A stretch of 64,000 nucleotides of DNA from Paenibacillus glycinis (lineage in GTDB: Bacteria; Bacillota; Bacilli; Paenibacillales; Paenibacillaceae), in the NCBI RefSeq assembly GCF_009909185.1, contig NZ_JAAAMV010000002.1:310001-374000 (forward strand). The letters run 5' to 3'. Numbering within the stretch: position 1 is the stretch's first letter; every line of letters starts with the position of its first letter. A program made the position numbers and the translations under genes. Below, one piece after another: positions 25,991 through 34,979 of this stretch. Below the pieces are notes generated by a model that was not told the DNA's origin, did not search any database, and saw only the letters and a program-made list of their open reading frames with translations.

Positions 25991-27561
25991 TCAACGGGGC
26001 GAGCATCGCGATCGCCAAGTTCGCCGATGCGGCGCAGGCCGGCTTGTCGCTTCCCGTCACGTACCGGATCACGGTCGGCAACAGCGGCAACCGCGCCGCG
26101 AACGTCATCGTGTACGACAGCCTGCCTCCCGGAACGATCTACGTGCCCAACAGCATTCTGGTCAATGGAACGCCCGTTCCCGGCATTGCGCCGGGAGCGG
26201 GCATTCCGCTAGGCGAGGTAAACCCCGGCAGTGTCTACACGATCGTATACCAGCTCATCTTGACCGTCGTGCCGCCGTCCGGCGTGCTCGAGAATCAGGC
26301 GCTGGCGGATTATACCTTCGTCACCCTGGACCATCGCGTCATCAGCGGCTCTTCCTTGTCCAACGTCGTCACGTTACCCGTCACGGCGCTGGCCGTCAGC
26401 CTGCAGAAAAGCGTTTCCACCGCGGTGACCTTCGTCGGGGACATGATTACGTACAGCGTGATCGCCGCGAACGAAGGGTCGGAACCCCTCCGGCAAAGCG
26501 TGCTGTTCGATCCGCTTCCCTCCGGGACCGGCTTCGTGCCGGGGAGCGTGACGATAAACGGCGTCCGCAATCCTTCGGCATCGCCGGCCGGCGGCATTCC
26601 GCTCGGAATCATCGAGCCGGGCACTTCCAGGCAGATCCTGTTCAACGCCGTCGTGCTCGAAGTGCCGGTCCAGACACGGCTTACCAATCAGGCAAGGCTC
26701 GTCTTCAATTACGGCCAGTTCGAGCAAAGCGCGGATTCGAATCCCGTGACGGCGATCGTCTATGGGCCGGCGTTAAGCGCGGTGATCGACGTCGCCCCGG
26801 AATTGGCCACGATCGACGATATACTCACCTATACGGTCTTCATCACCAATGCGGGAACGCTCGATACAAGCGTCGTTGCCAAAGACCTCATTCCTTCGGG
26901 TACCGCTTTCGTGCAGGGCAGCGTCGTGCTGAACGGCGTGACGATTCCCGGCGCCGATCCGGTCAACGGCGTAGCGCTCGGTTTTCTGCCGCCAGGCCTC
27001 TCGTTTACGTTGACGTACAACGTTACCGTAACTCGAGCGGTCATCCAACCGCTGCAACCCGTGCTCGTAAACCGCGCCATTCTGGAATACGCCTTCCGGC
27101 TGCCGAACGGTCTGCCCGTTACGGATGCGTTGGTAACCAATACGGTCGTAGTACCGCTCGTTCTCCCTGTCGTCACCGCGCATCTCGAAGCCAAACCCGA
27201 ACTCATCGAAGCCGGCGAAACGTTTCAAGCCGATGTCCGGCTTACTAATAATGGCAATTATTCCGCATATATCGCTCTCCATGATATCGTGCCAAGCGAG
27301 ACGACGCTGGTGCCGGACAGCGTCTTCGTTGACGGGAATGCGGTGTCCGCCGCAACCGGCGAAGCGATTCCGGTCGGCACGCTGCCGCCGGACGGCGCCG
27401 CGACGGTGACCTATCTGCTGCGCGTCTTCCGCCATCCGCTGCAGCATCGGATTCGGTTCCGCGTTCGCGCCGCGTACAGCTATGTCGTAAACAAGCAACA
27501 GGCCGCCTCCTCGGTCTTCTCGAACGAAGCGACCGTCCGCATCGAATCGGACGATGAATAA
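25888..27561 (+). CDS. C-terminal part of the DUF11 protein in a shifted frame
   Basis: A 557-residue ORF. Its first residues (ESLPQTVSNQSVVTF) complete the DUF11 domain that is cut off at the end of the preceding ORF, and four more DUF11-like domains follow, the later ones diverged (ALSAVIDVAPELATIDD, VVTAHLEAKPELIEAGE). The ATG at 25888 overlaps the previous TGA as ATGA. Either a frameshift splits one gene, or the second part is translated by coupled reinitiation. The C-terminus ends TVRIESDDE with no anchor. A strong terminator follows. Confidence 0.8.
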   Translation: MTESLPQTVSNQSVVTFDNGTTTEFAYSNTVNTQINGASIAIAKFADAAQAGLSLPVTYRITVGNSGNRAANVIVYDSLPPGTIYVPNSILVNGTPVPGIAPGAGIPLGEVNPGSVYTIVYQLILTVVPPSGVLENQALADYTFVTLDHRVISGSSLSNVVTLPVTALAVSLQKSVSTAVTFVGDMITYSVIAANEGSEPLRQSVLFDPLPSGTGFVPGSVTINGVRNPSASPAGGIPLGIIEPGTSRQILFNAVVLEVPVQTRLTNQARLVFNYGQFEQSADSNPVTAIVYGPALSAVIDVAPELATIDDILTYTVFITNAGTLDTSVVAKDLIPSGTAFVQGSVVLNGVTIPGADPVNGVALGFLPPGLSFTLTYNVTVTRAVIQPLQPVLVNRAILEYAFRLPNGLPVTDALVTNTVVVPLVLPVVTAHLEAKPELIEAGETFQADVRLTNNGNYSAYIALHDIVPSETTLVPDSVFVDGNAVSAATGEAIPVGTLPPDGAATVTYLLRVFRHPLQHRIRFRVRAAYSYVVNKQQAASSVFSNEATVRIESDDE

Positions 27562-27568
27562 GCGCGAA

Positions 27569-27605
27569 AAAGCGCGGCGCTCCTTCAACGGGAGCGCCGC
27601 GCTTT
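27569..27605. terminator. Bidirectional terminator hairpin
   Basis: A 15-bp stem AAAGCGCGGCGCTCC with its complement and a short loop, A-rich on the left and T-rich on the right, lies between the convergent DUF11 and YcgQ-type genes. Confidence 0.9.
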
Positions 27606-27620
27606 GATATGCGTCCTGCG

Positions 27621-28838
27621 TTACGCACGATACACGTACGGGTCCTTGGGCTTGGCGATGCCCGTCCATTCCTTCACGGTCAGCACCGGCAGCGTCTGCT
27701 TGAACGGCTGGTAAAACTCAGAGCCCAGTTTGCCGGTTACGTGCACCCATTGATCGTTCCGGAACGTCGAGCCTGCCGGGAAATTCACCAGCATCCCGAA
27801 CACGCCGGAATCGGCCACGCAGTGAATGAAGCCGAACCGGAAGACGAAATATTGGTTGCCTCTCGCCTGGTCGCCCTTGTATATGAAGCCGTCGAAGCTG
27901 ACCGTCCGGCCGATGAACGCGTCGGGATAATTGTACAGCGCCTCGAGCCCCTTCAAGAAGTTCGCGTCCGTGAACTGCACGTCCTTCGCCGTCAAGAACT
28001 CGTCCAGCTCCTTCTTGGACACCTTGGCATAGCCTTGCTTCCCGTAGAAGACGCTCGTGTCGGGCTTCAGAAACTGGTGGAAGCCGGGGTTGTCGGCGGA
28101 TACGTTGAAATCCGGGAACGAGAAGCCCTTCGCTTTCACGAAGCTGGAGTCCAGCGTCTGCACGGGCAGGAAGAACCCGGTCAACAGCGGGAAGACGAGA
28201 ATGCCGTAGCCGAGGTACCGTTTCCATCGGATCGGCTGCTCGTGCGAATGCCCGTGGTGGTCACGGTGATGATGGTGATGATGGTCATGTCCATGGTGAT
28301 CATCTTCATAGTGATGATGGTCATGTCCATGGTGATCATCTTCATGGCGATGATGGTCATGTCCGTTGTGGTCATGACCATCAAGTTCATGGCTGGCATG
28401 AACGAGATCATGATCGCGGTAATCGCGGTCGCGAGCCCCGTCAATATTGTCCGCATGTTCCGCATGTTCCATATGCTCGGAGAGCCGGTCCGGAACTCGA
28501 GATTGCCCGGGATGCTCGCCGCGCTCTCGCGCAGCATGCGCTAGGCGTTCATGAACCTCTCCCTCGCCCGCGTTCTCCGCTGCCCTGACGCTTCCCCCGT
28601 CAGCCGCCTTCGCTGCCATGACGCCTTCCTCGGCCGCCAGCTTGGCCTTGCGCTTGCCCGCTTCGCGCTCTTTCGCGTACAGGCGGATAAATTCGAACAC
28701 GAACAGGACGCCCAGCAGCACGATCGCGCTCTCCGACAGATAAGCGTATTTGGTATTGATGTATTTGTTCAAATTGCCGTTCATGTTCATCATCAGGAAC
28801 AAGCAGGCGAATCCCGCCAACACATACAATCGAATCAT
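27621..28838 (-). CDS. TIGR03943/DUF1980 family (YcgQ-type) membrane protein with His-rich linker
   Basis: The 405-residue protein has two N-terminal membrane segments, a charged linker, a His/Asp-rich stretch (about residues 150-200, with runs such as HDHHHHHHRDHHGHSHE), another membrane segment and a C-terminal soluble DUF1980 domain (VSFDGFIYKGDQ, RFGFIHCVADSG). The family is paired with the YcgR-type permease in Bacillus, as here: its ATG overlaps the permease stop by 4 nt. The His-rich linker suggests binding of zinc or another transition metal; transport substrate is not proven. Confidence 0.85.
   Translation of the reverse strand: MIRLYVLAGFACLFLMMNMNGNLNKYINTKYAYLSESAIVLLGVLFVFEFIRLYAKEREAGKRKAKLAAEEGVMAAKAADGGSVRAAENAGEGEVHERLAHAARERGEHPGQSRVPDRLSEHMEHAEHADNIDGARDRDYRDHDLVHASHELDGHDHNGHDHHRHEDDHHGHDHHHYEDDHHGHDHHHHHHRDHHGHSHEQPIRWKRYLGYGILVFPLLTGFFLPVQTLDSSFVKAKGFSFPDFNVSADNPGFHQFLKPDTSVFYGKQGYAKVSKKELDEFLTAKDVQFTDANFLKGLEALYNYPDAFIGRTVSFDGFIYKGDQARGNQYFVFRFGFIHCVADSGVFGMLVNFPAGSTFRNDQWVHVTGKLGSEFYQPFKQTLPVLTVKEWTGIAKPKDPYVYRA
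28277..28380. repeat. 36-bp tandem repeat inside the His-rich linker
   Basis: Two near-identical 36-bp units (28277-28312 and 28313-28348) and a third partial copy encode the repeated 12-residue His/Asp pattern. Copy number could vary between strains. Confidence 0.8.
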
Positions 28839-29749
28839 CCCAGCAGCCTCCCCACGAGCAGCGATACGCCCAGCGTGCTGGCGACGATGAGTCCGATCAG
28901 GACAAGCACGAACTTGCCGCGGAACACGCCGAGCAGCATCAAGGTGTTCTTGATATCGATCATCGGGCCGAAGACGAGGAACGCCGAGAGCGCCCCGATC
29001 GAGAACGTGCCGCGGAACGAAGACGCGATGAAGGCGTCGGCTTCCGAGCACAGCGACATGACGAACGCCAGGCAAATCATGACGAGCGAAGCGGTAACCG
29101 GGTTGCCGCCCAGCTTCATGAGCGAAGCCGTCGGAATGAACGTCTGCATGGAAGCCGCGATGAAGGCGCCGAGCACCAAATACTTGCCCACGGAGAAAAA
29201 TTCGTCGATCGCGTGCAGCATGACATGGTACAAGCGGCGCGCGAGCGGTTCTCGGTCGACCGGAGCGGCTGCCGTCTCCGAAGCTGCCGCCGTCTCCATC
29301 ATCGCATCCTCGCGCAAGCGCATCGGAAGCTTCGGATAGAGGAAAGATATCACGATCGCCGTCACGTAAGCGACGACGACGGCAGCCCCTCCGCGCACCA
29401 GCACCATATGCCAATCATTGCCGAACGCAATGTACGTCGCCGCCAGGACGATCGGGTTGATGATCGGCCCCGTCAGCATGAACGCGATGCCGGCATGCAG
29501 CGGCACGCCCTTGCGGAGCAGCCTTCGCGTGATTGGCACGATGCCGCATTCGCATGCGGGGAACAGCAGCCCGACGCCGCATCCGAGCAGCGAAGCCGCG
29601 AAGCGGTTGCGCGGCATGACCCGCGCGATCCAGCGCTCCGATAGGAACGTCTGGATGAGACCGGAGACGATGACGCCGAGCAGGATGAACGGAATCGCTT
29701 CCATGATCATGCTGAGAAAAATCGTATTAAGCTGAAGAAACGTAACCAC
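28835..29749 (-). CDS. Permease, DUF318/UPF0718 (YcgR) family
   Basis: A 304-residue integral membrane protein with about eight hydrophobic segments. The family motif GCGVGLLFPACECGIVP with conserved Cys residues and later SLCSEADAFIASSF are visible. YcgR-type permeases are predicted metal or small-ion transporters. The GTG at 29749 is preceded by GGAGG at 6 nt and is preferred over a TTG six codons upstream that overlaps this site. It is the first gene of a two-gene operon with the His-rich YcgQ-type protein. Confidence 0.88.
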   Translation of the reverse strand: MVTFLQLNTIFLSMIMEAIPFILLGVIVSGLIQTFLSERWIARVMPRNRFAASLLGCGVGLLFPACECGIVPITRRLLRKGVPLHAGIAFMLTGPIINPIVLAATYIAFGNDWHMVLVRGGAAVVVAYVTAIVISFLYPKLPMRLREDAMMETAAASETAAAPVDREPLARRLYHVMLHAIDEFFSVGKYLVLGAFIAASMQTFIPTASLMKLGGNPVTASLVMICLAFVMSLCSEADAFIASSFRGTFSIGALSAFLVFGPMIDIKNTLMLLGVFRGKFVLVLIGLIVASTLGVSLLVGRLLG

Positions 29750-29926
29750 ATTATACCTCCGAAGCAAAGTCCCCTACTCTATCTACTTCCCCCATTATCT
29801 ATCATTCCGCGGCCGAAATCCAATGACGCTTCCGCGTCCGGGAGCGCGGATTTTTTGCACCGCGACAGCGGCGGCGGTAATCTGTTAGAATGGAGAGCGA
29901 CATCAATGCAGCGGAGGTTAACGGAC

Positions 29927-30760
29927 GTGGACTACATCGTACTCGATATTGAATTCAACGGAAGAAAATTCGCCAGCGACCTGCCTATGGAGGTCATCGA
30001 GATCGGCGCGGTCAGACTGGACGCGGAGCTTCGGCAGACGAGCCAATTCACGGCGCTCGTCAAGCCGGTTTATTTCGCCAAGCTGAACGACTTCATCCAG
30101 AAGAAGACCGGCATCCCGCAGGAGGGCATCGACGCCGCGGACGGTTTCCCGGCCGTCATCCGGGATTTCCTCGCATGGCTCGGCCCGAGCGAACGGTATC
30201 TGATCATCACGTGGGGCGGCGAGGACATGAAGCGCATCGTCTTCGACACGCGGATGCACGGCCTGGACGACGCGTACTGGCTCGGGGTCAACTATTACGA
30301 TTTGCTGAAAGGGTATATCCGGTACAAAGGCGTCACGAACGACGTGAGCGTGGAGAACGCCCTGGCCGATCTCGGGCTTAGCGGCGACGACATCCAGGCC
30401 CACCGCGCGCTGGACGATGCCCGCATGACGGCGGAGATCCTGAGGGCGGTATTCCCGCACCTGAACTTCGAGCGCGTCCAGCAGTACGTGGACGTTTACT
30501 CCAACGCCAAGGAACGCAAGCTCGTCAAGAACGCCATCCGGATCATTGCCGCGCAGAAGGTTACGCCGACGTGGCCGCTCATCGTGGAGCATGTGTTGAC
30601 GGGCAAGCTCGCGACGGACGACGTGCGCAAGATGGCGGAGCTCGAGGCGGTGTTCGACGCCGAGATGGCCAAACCGCAGCGCAAGCCGAAGCCGTCCGCG
30701 GAGCCTGCGGCGGCCAAGACGGAACCGCGGTCCGCGGACGAATCGTCCTCCGTGCAATGA
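29927..30760 (+). CDS. DEDDh-family 3'-5' exonuclease
   Basis: The 277-residue exonuclease domain protein (DnaQ/KapD-like) has ExoI motif DIEF (Asp7, Glu9), a central Asp region around VNYYDLLKGY, and ExoIII HRALDDA. About 80 extra C-terminal residues follow, ending in a Lys/Pro/Ala-rich tail. It should remove nucleotides from 3' ends of RNA or DNA; partners are unknown. GTG at 29927 with GGAGG 9 nt upstream is chosen; an ATG at 29906 with GGAGAG is an alternative adding 7 residues. Confidence 0.85.
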   Translation: MDYIVLDIEFNGRKFASDLPMEVIEIGAVRLDAELRQTSQFTALVKPVYFAKLNDFIQKKTGIPQEGIDAADGFPAVIRDFLAWLGPSERYLIITWGGEDMKRIVFDTRMHGLDDAYWLGVNYYDLLKGYIRYKGVTNDVSVENALADLGLSGDDIQAHRALDDARMTAEILRAVFPHLNFERVQQYVDVYSNAKERKLVKNAIRIIAAQKVTPTWPLIVEHVLTGKLATDDVRKMAELEAVFDAEMAKPQRKPKPSAEPAAAKTEPRSADESSSVQ

Positions 30761-30915
30761 CCGGCCGGTCTCGAGCCCGCGCCGGTTTAGGATATCGCAT
30801 CGGATCGGCTTCCGGAATTCCGGATTGAACGAATGCCTTCCGCCGGAAGCATCGGATCCGCCTCGTGGATCTATCGGATTTGCTACTCCACCCGTCTGCT
30901 TATCGGACTGCCGTC

Positions 30916-32412
30916 TCAGACCGGCTTCCGGTAATCGGACGGGTATTTCCCGTACGCCTCCGTGAACAGCTTCGTAAAATGCCGCGTGCTGAAGTAGCCG
31001 ACCTCTTCGGCGATCTGTTTGATTTGCAGGCGGGTGCCGATCAGCAGCTCCTCCGCCTTGCCCATGCGAAGCTGAGTCAGGTACTTCATGAACGTCATGC
31101 CGGTCTTCTTATGAAATTGCGTGCTGAGATAGCTCGGCGACACGTTCAGCAGATCGGCCAGCTGGCCGATGCCGACCTCCTCGGCATAATGCCGCTCGAT
31201 ATGCCGCAGCACCTGCGCGACGACGTCGTGCCTCGCGTCTTCCTTCGACTTGCCTTCGCGCAAAACCTTTTCCCCATACGACCGCAGCTCGACGATCATG
31301 CCCTCGGCCAGGCCGTCTTCGGGCAGCCGAATACCCGCCGCCGCATGCCTCAAGTACCGGAGCAGCGAGCGCTTCTCGGACTCGCGTCCGCCGATCTCCC
31401 ACTTCGACCATAGCGGCTCCAGCTCCGACAGCGCGTTTTGAAAGTTCAAATATTGCCTATCCTGCAAATATTCAAGTCCCGCGGACAGCAGCCTTCCGAT
31501 TGCCAGCAGTTCCTCCCTGCCTGCCGTGCCTTGCCATGCCTCGTATTCGATCGCTTCCCCGAAACCGCAAAAAAAACGCAGATCCCGCACCCGCTGCAGC
31601 AGCGACAGTCTGCCGCCGAGCTCCTTGAAACCCCGGCATTCACCCGTCATCAGCACGGTGATCGCCTCATCCGGCCCGCTCGCGCTCGCGGCGATGCGTT
31701 TGACCGCTTCGAAGAAGTCCGCGGCCTGGCGCTTTCCCCCGCATCGATTTCCACTCTCACGCGCCGAGACCGCCGCCAGCTCGCCGCCCGGCAGCGTCAC
31801 GACCGCAAGCAAGACGCCGGAATGCAGATGCGCCTCGAGACAATCCGTCAAGCTCCGGTAGAACGCTTCATGCGCTTCGGCGCGCCCCAAGCCGCCGGCG
31901 GGCCGGTCCAGCTCGAAGACGGCCCCCATGAAGCTTCCTTGATGGAAGATGCCCTCCCGGTCCTCGAGCCGGACGGAGATCAAGCCGTTGACGAGCGCGG
32001 ATAGGTTGCAGCCGAACCGCTCGTTATGCAGCAGCAGGAGATCCCTGCCATCCTTGTACGTCGCATATAGCGCCCGCTCCAGCTCCTCCGGGCCGACCGG
32101 CTTCAGCATGTATTCCGAGGCGCCGAGCTTGAGGGCTTCCTGCGCGAAGCGAAAATCGGAATAGCCGCTCAAAATGATCCACTTGGTCATCGGCGACAGC
32201 AGCTTGCCCCGCCGGATCGCCTCGAGTCCGTCCATCCCGGGCATGCGGATGTCGACGATGGCGACGTTGGGCCGATGCTCGGACAACAGACCGAGCAGTC
32301 CTTCGCCGTTCGATGTCTCGCCGGCGATCGTCCAGGACGCATCCATCTCGCCGATCATGCTTCGGAGGGCGTAACGAACGGGATTCTCGTCGTCGGCAAT
32401 GACGATCTTCAT
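30916..32412 (-). CDS. Response regulator with AraC-type DNA-binding domain (YesN-like)
   Basis: The 498-residue protein has an N-terminal receiver domain with phospho-acceptor Asp54 (VDIRMPG), Asp7/Asp8 and Lys104 (YMLKPVG), a long middle region, and a C-terminal double helix-turn-helix AraC domain (VGIGQLADLLNVSPSYLSTQFHKKTG...). The ATG overlaps the stop of the kinase gene by 4 nt. With the kinase it should sense a sugar or ABC binding-protein signal and control the adjacent transporter. Confidence 0.92.
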   Translation of the reverse strand: MKIVIADDENPVRYALRSMIGEMDASWTIAGETSNGEGLLGLLSEHRPNVAIVDIRMPGMDGLEAIRRGKLLSPMTKWIILSGYSDFRFAQEALKLGASEYMLKPVGPEELERALYATYKDGRDLLLLHNERFGCNLSALVNGLISVRLEDREGIFHQGSFMGAVFELDRPAGGLGRAEAHEAFYRSLTDCLEAHLHSGVLLAVVTLPGGELAAVSARESGNRCGGKRQAADFFEAVKRIAASASGPDEAITVLMTGECRGFKELGGRLSLLQRVRDLRFFCGFGEAIEYEAWQGTAGREELLAIGRLLSAGLEYLQDRQYLNFQNALSELEPLWSKWEIGGRESEKRSLLRYLRHAAAGIRLPEDGLAEGMIVELRSYGEKVLREGKSKEDARHDVVAQVLRHIERHYAEEVGIGQLADLLNVSPSYLSTQFHKKTGMTFMKYLTQLRMGKAEELLIGTRLQIKQIAEEVGYFSTRHFTKLFTEAYGKYPSDYRKPV

Positions 32413-34151
32413 GCGCGCACCACATCCTTTAACGGAATTCGTAGCTTTACCGTCGTGCCTAGTCCCGGCTTGGATTGGACGAGCATGGACGCCTGACCGT
32501 ACGCCAGCATCAGCCGTTCGCGCACGTTCGTCAAACCGACGCCGCTCCGTCCTTCCCCGGGCTCGAAGCCGACGCCGTCGTCCGACACTTGTATGCAGAG
32601 ACATGCCGCATCCGGTTCTCCTGGCGCTTCGACGTCCGCGCGAATGGTCAGCAGGCATGGCGCCGCGGACGGCTCGACGCCGTGAATGACGGCGTTCTCG
32701 ACGAGCGGCTGGAGCAGCAGCTTCGGAAGTAGCATATCCTGGACGCCGGGAGCGAGATCGATGTCCAGCTCCAGCTTATCGGCGAAGCGCATCTGCTGCA
32801 GCTCGCAGTATTGTTCCACGAACGCCATCTCCTCCCTCAGGCTCGCGCGATCGTTCTTCTCGAGCGTATAGCGGAGCATGCCGCTCAGCGAGAGAATCGC
32901 GCGTTCCAGCAGCGCGCGCTGTCCCGCCCGGTTCAAGCCGATGAAGCCGTTCAGCGTATTATAGAGAAAATGGGGCTGGATCTGAGACTGCAGCGCATGG
33001 AACTCCGCATTCCGCCGGCCGAGCACGGCGCGGTATTCGCGGTCGATCAGCTCGCCGAGGCGGCTGATCATCGTGTTCAAATTCGCGCCGAGCTGCGCGA
33101 CTTCGTCGCTGCCCTTCACGGGATAGAACGCCGTCATGTCGCCGCGCTGCACGCGCTTCATCGTTTGCACCATCCGCTTGAACGGCGTCACCATCCAATG
33201 GGACACGGCCGCATAGAGAATGACGGCCACGACGATGCCGCCGCCTGCAAACCCAAAGCCGACCTCGTACACGCGGTCGAGCTTCCGCTTGACCGCGGAC
33301 TCCGGAAACAGCACGTACAAGCCCCATTTGGAGCGCGTTACCGTTTTGCTCACGACGTTGTAATCGTCGTTCGCCGCGCGGACGATGCCGTGCCCCTTCG
33401 CCAACTGGGCCCGCACCTCGTCGGGGATCGGCCCGCTGGCGTAGATCAGCTTCCCTTTATCGTCGAGGATCGCGGCCAGCGCGCCGCGTTTCAAGCCGAT
33501 CCCCATGATCATCCGCTCGATGGCGACCGTATCCGCGTCCGCCATGATCACGCCGAGCGGGCGCCTGGAATCCGGATCCTTGATCAGCCGCGCGACGGAG
33601 AAGACGTTCGCCCGCGCCCCGTTCAGGTAATCCTGCTCGTGGACGCTGATGAAGGCTACGTCCCCGTCCGCCCGAAGCGCTTGAATGTACCAATCCTGCT
33701 TCTCGAACGGATACCCCTCCACGGCGCCGGTCAGATTGCTGGTCGAGGAGACGTACACGGAACCGTCCATCGGCAGCAGGATCGTGCCGAGAATGTCTTT
33801 GCGGGTATTCTTGAGCGCGTTCGGAAGCGTGGTCGAGAGCGTCTGTCCCGCCTCGTACCGTTCGTAATCCGTCAGCAAATTCCAGCCGTAGGTCGACTTG
33901 AGCTTCAGCGCGCGCATGACGTCGTCGTAGAAGTACGGCGTGACCGTCATCCGGTCGAGGTCGTCGAGATACGTCTCGATATGCGACGTAAGAGCAGCTA
34001 AAGTCCCCGCCATAAGCGAGGACTGCTGCTCTTTAATAGAGGTGACGTAATAGGCCGGAAGCTCCACGACGATGACGACAATCGGCAGGATGATCGTAAG
34101 CAGGAACAAGAGCGTCAATTTGAGCCGGATGGATTGTCTCATTTGCCGCAT
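32409..34151 (-). CDS. Sensor histidine kinase (YesM-like)
   Basis: The 580-residue kinase has two membrane segments (about residues 10-32 and 300-320) around a ~260-residue extracellular sensor of dCache appearance, a HAMP-like linker, the His-kinase box QIQPHFLYNTLN with His394, and an ATPase domain with N-box LLLQPLVENAVIHG and G-box DDGVGF. AGGAGG precedes the ATG. It follows the sugar permease genes by 9 nt, so the kinase and regulator are in the transporter operon. Confidence 0.92.
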   Translation of the reverse strand: MRQMRQSIRLKLTLLFLLTIILPIVVIVVELPAYYVTSIKEQQSSLMAGTLAALTSHIETYLDDLDRMTVTPYFYDDVMRALKLKSTYGWNLLTDYERYEAGQTLSTTLPNALKNTRKDILGTILLPMDGSVYVSSTSNLTGAVEGYPFEKQDWYIQALRADGDVAFISVHEQDYLNGARANVFSVARLIKDPDSRRPLGVIMADADTVAIERMIMGIGLKRGALAAILDDKGKLIYASGPIPDEVRAQLAKGHGIVRAANDDYNVVSKTVTRSKWGLYVLFPESAVKRKLDRVYEVGFGFAGGGIVVAVILYAAVSHWMVTPFKRMVQTMKRVQRGDMTAFYPVKGSDEVAQLGANLNTMISRLGELIDREYRAVLGRRNAEFHALQSQIQPHFLYNTLNGFIGLNRAGQRALLERAILSLSGMLRYTLEKNDRASLREEMAFVEQYCELQQMRFADKLELDIDLAPGVQDMLLPKLLLQPLVENAVIHGVEPSAAPCLLTIRADVEAPGEPDAACLCIQVSDDGVGFEPGEGRSGVGLTNVRERLMLAYGQASMLVQSKPGLGTTVKLRIPLKDVVRA

Positions 34152-34160
34152 GACCGCCTC

Positions 34161-34979
34161 CTACCCTTTGATGGCGCCGGAGGCCAGTCCGGAGATAAAA
34201 TACCGCTGCAGGAACAGATACAGCACGATCATCGGCAGGGCGCCCATCAGCGAGCCCGCGGCCACCCAGCCGATGTTGCTGTTGTACTGGCCGAAGAAGG
34301 AAGCGAGCGCGACCGTGATCGTCCGGGTATGGGGATGCTGGAGGAAGAAGACCGAGAACTGGTAATCGTTCCACACCGCGACGCCGGTCAGGATGACGAC
34401 GGTCGCCGTAATCGGCTTCAGCAGCGGCAGCAGGATCCGGAAAAACAATTCGAAGCGCCCGGCGCCGTCGATCATCGCGGCCTCGTCCAGCTCGCGGGGA
34501 ATCGTGCCGATAAAGCCCGTGTACAGGAAGATCGTCATCGGCAGGTTGAACGTCACGAACAGCAGAATAATGCCCCAGTAGTGATTCATGCCGCCGATGT
34601 CGACCATGAATTTGTACAACGGCACGAGAATCGTCAGCGGCGGCACGATGAGCGCCGAGACGAACAGCGCGTAGATGAACTTGTTCCAGCGCGTCTGATA
34701 GCGGGCCAGCGGGTATGCGGCGACGGAACCGACGACGATGATGAGCGCCACGGAAATCGCCGTCACGACGACGTTGCTTCGGAAGGCCGTCAACATATTC
34801 GCTTCCTGCCACGCATTGGAGAAATTGTCGAGGTACAGGTAGCCCGGAAACACCCACTTGGAGCTCAGATCGTCGGAGGCCTTGAACGACGTCGTCAGCA
34901 GAATGTAGAACGGCAGGATATGCACGAGGCAGATGGCGAGCGACGCGATCGTCGCCCACGCCTTGCGATTGCGTCCCAT
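34161..34979 (-). CDS. Carbohydrate ABC transporter permease (MalG-type)
   Basis: A 272-residue inner-membrane permease with six hydrophobic segments and the EAA loop ELDEAAMIDGAGRFELFFRI that contacts the ATPase. It pairs with the preceding permease; the ATG overlaps that gene's TGA by one base (TGATG). No ATP-binding subunit is encoded in the operon, so a shared ATPase (MsmX type) elsewhere is expected, as known for such Bacillales sugar importers. A TTG one codon upstream is an alternative start. Confidence 0.92.
   Translation of the reverse strand: MGRNRKAWATIASLAICLVHILPFYILLTTSFKASDDLSSKWVFPGYLYLDNFSNAWQEANMLTAFRSNVVVTAISVALIIVVGSVAAYPLARYQTRWNKFIYALFVSALIVPPLTILVPLYKFMVDIGGMNHYWGIILLFVTFNLPMTIFLYTGFIGTIPRELDEAAMIDGAGRFELFFRILLPLLKPITATVVILTGVAVWNDYQFSVFFLQHPHTRTITVALASFFGQYNSNIGWVAAGSLMGALPMIVLYLFLQRYFISGLASGAIKG

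Noticed and set aside
30808..30850. GCTTCCGG/CCGGAAGC inverted repeat as a terminator of the response regulator gene
   Set aside because: The arms are 27 nt apart, no T run follows on the minus strand, and alternative local pairings compete.
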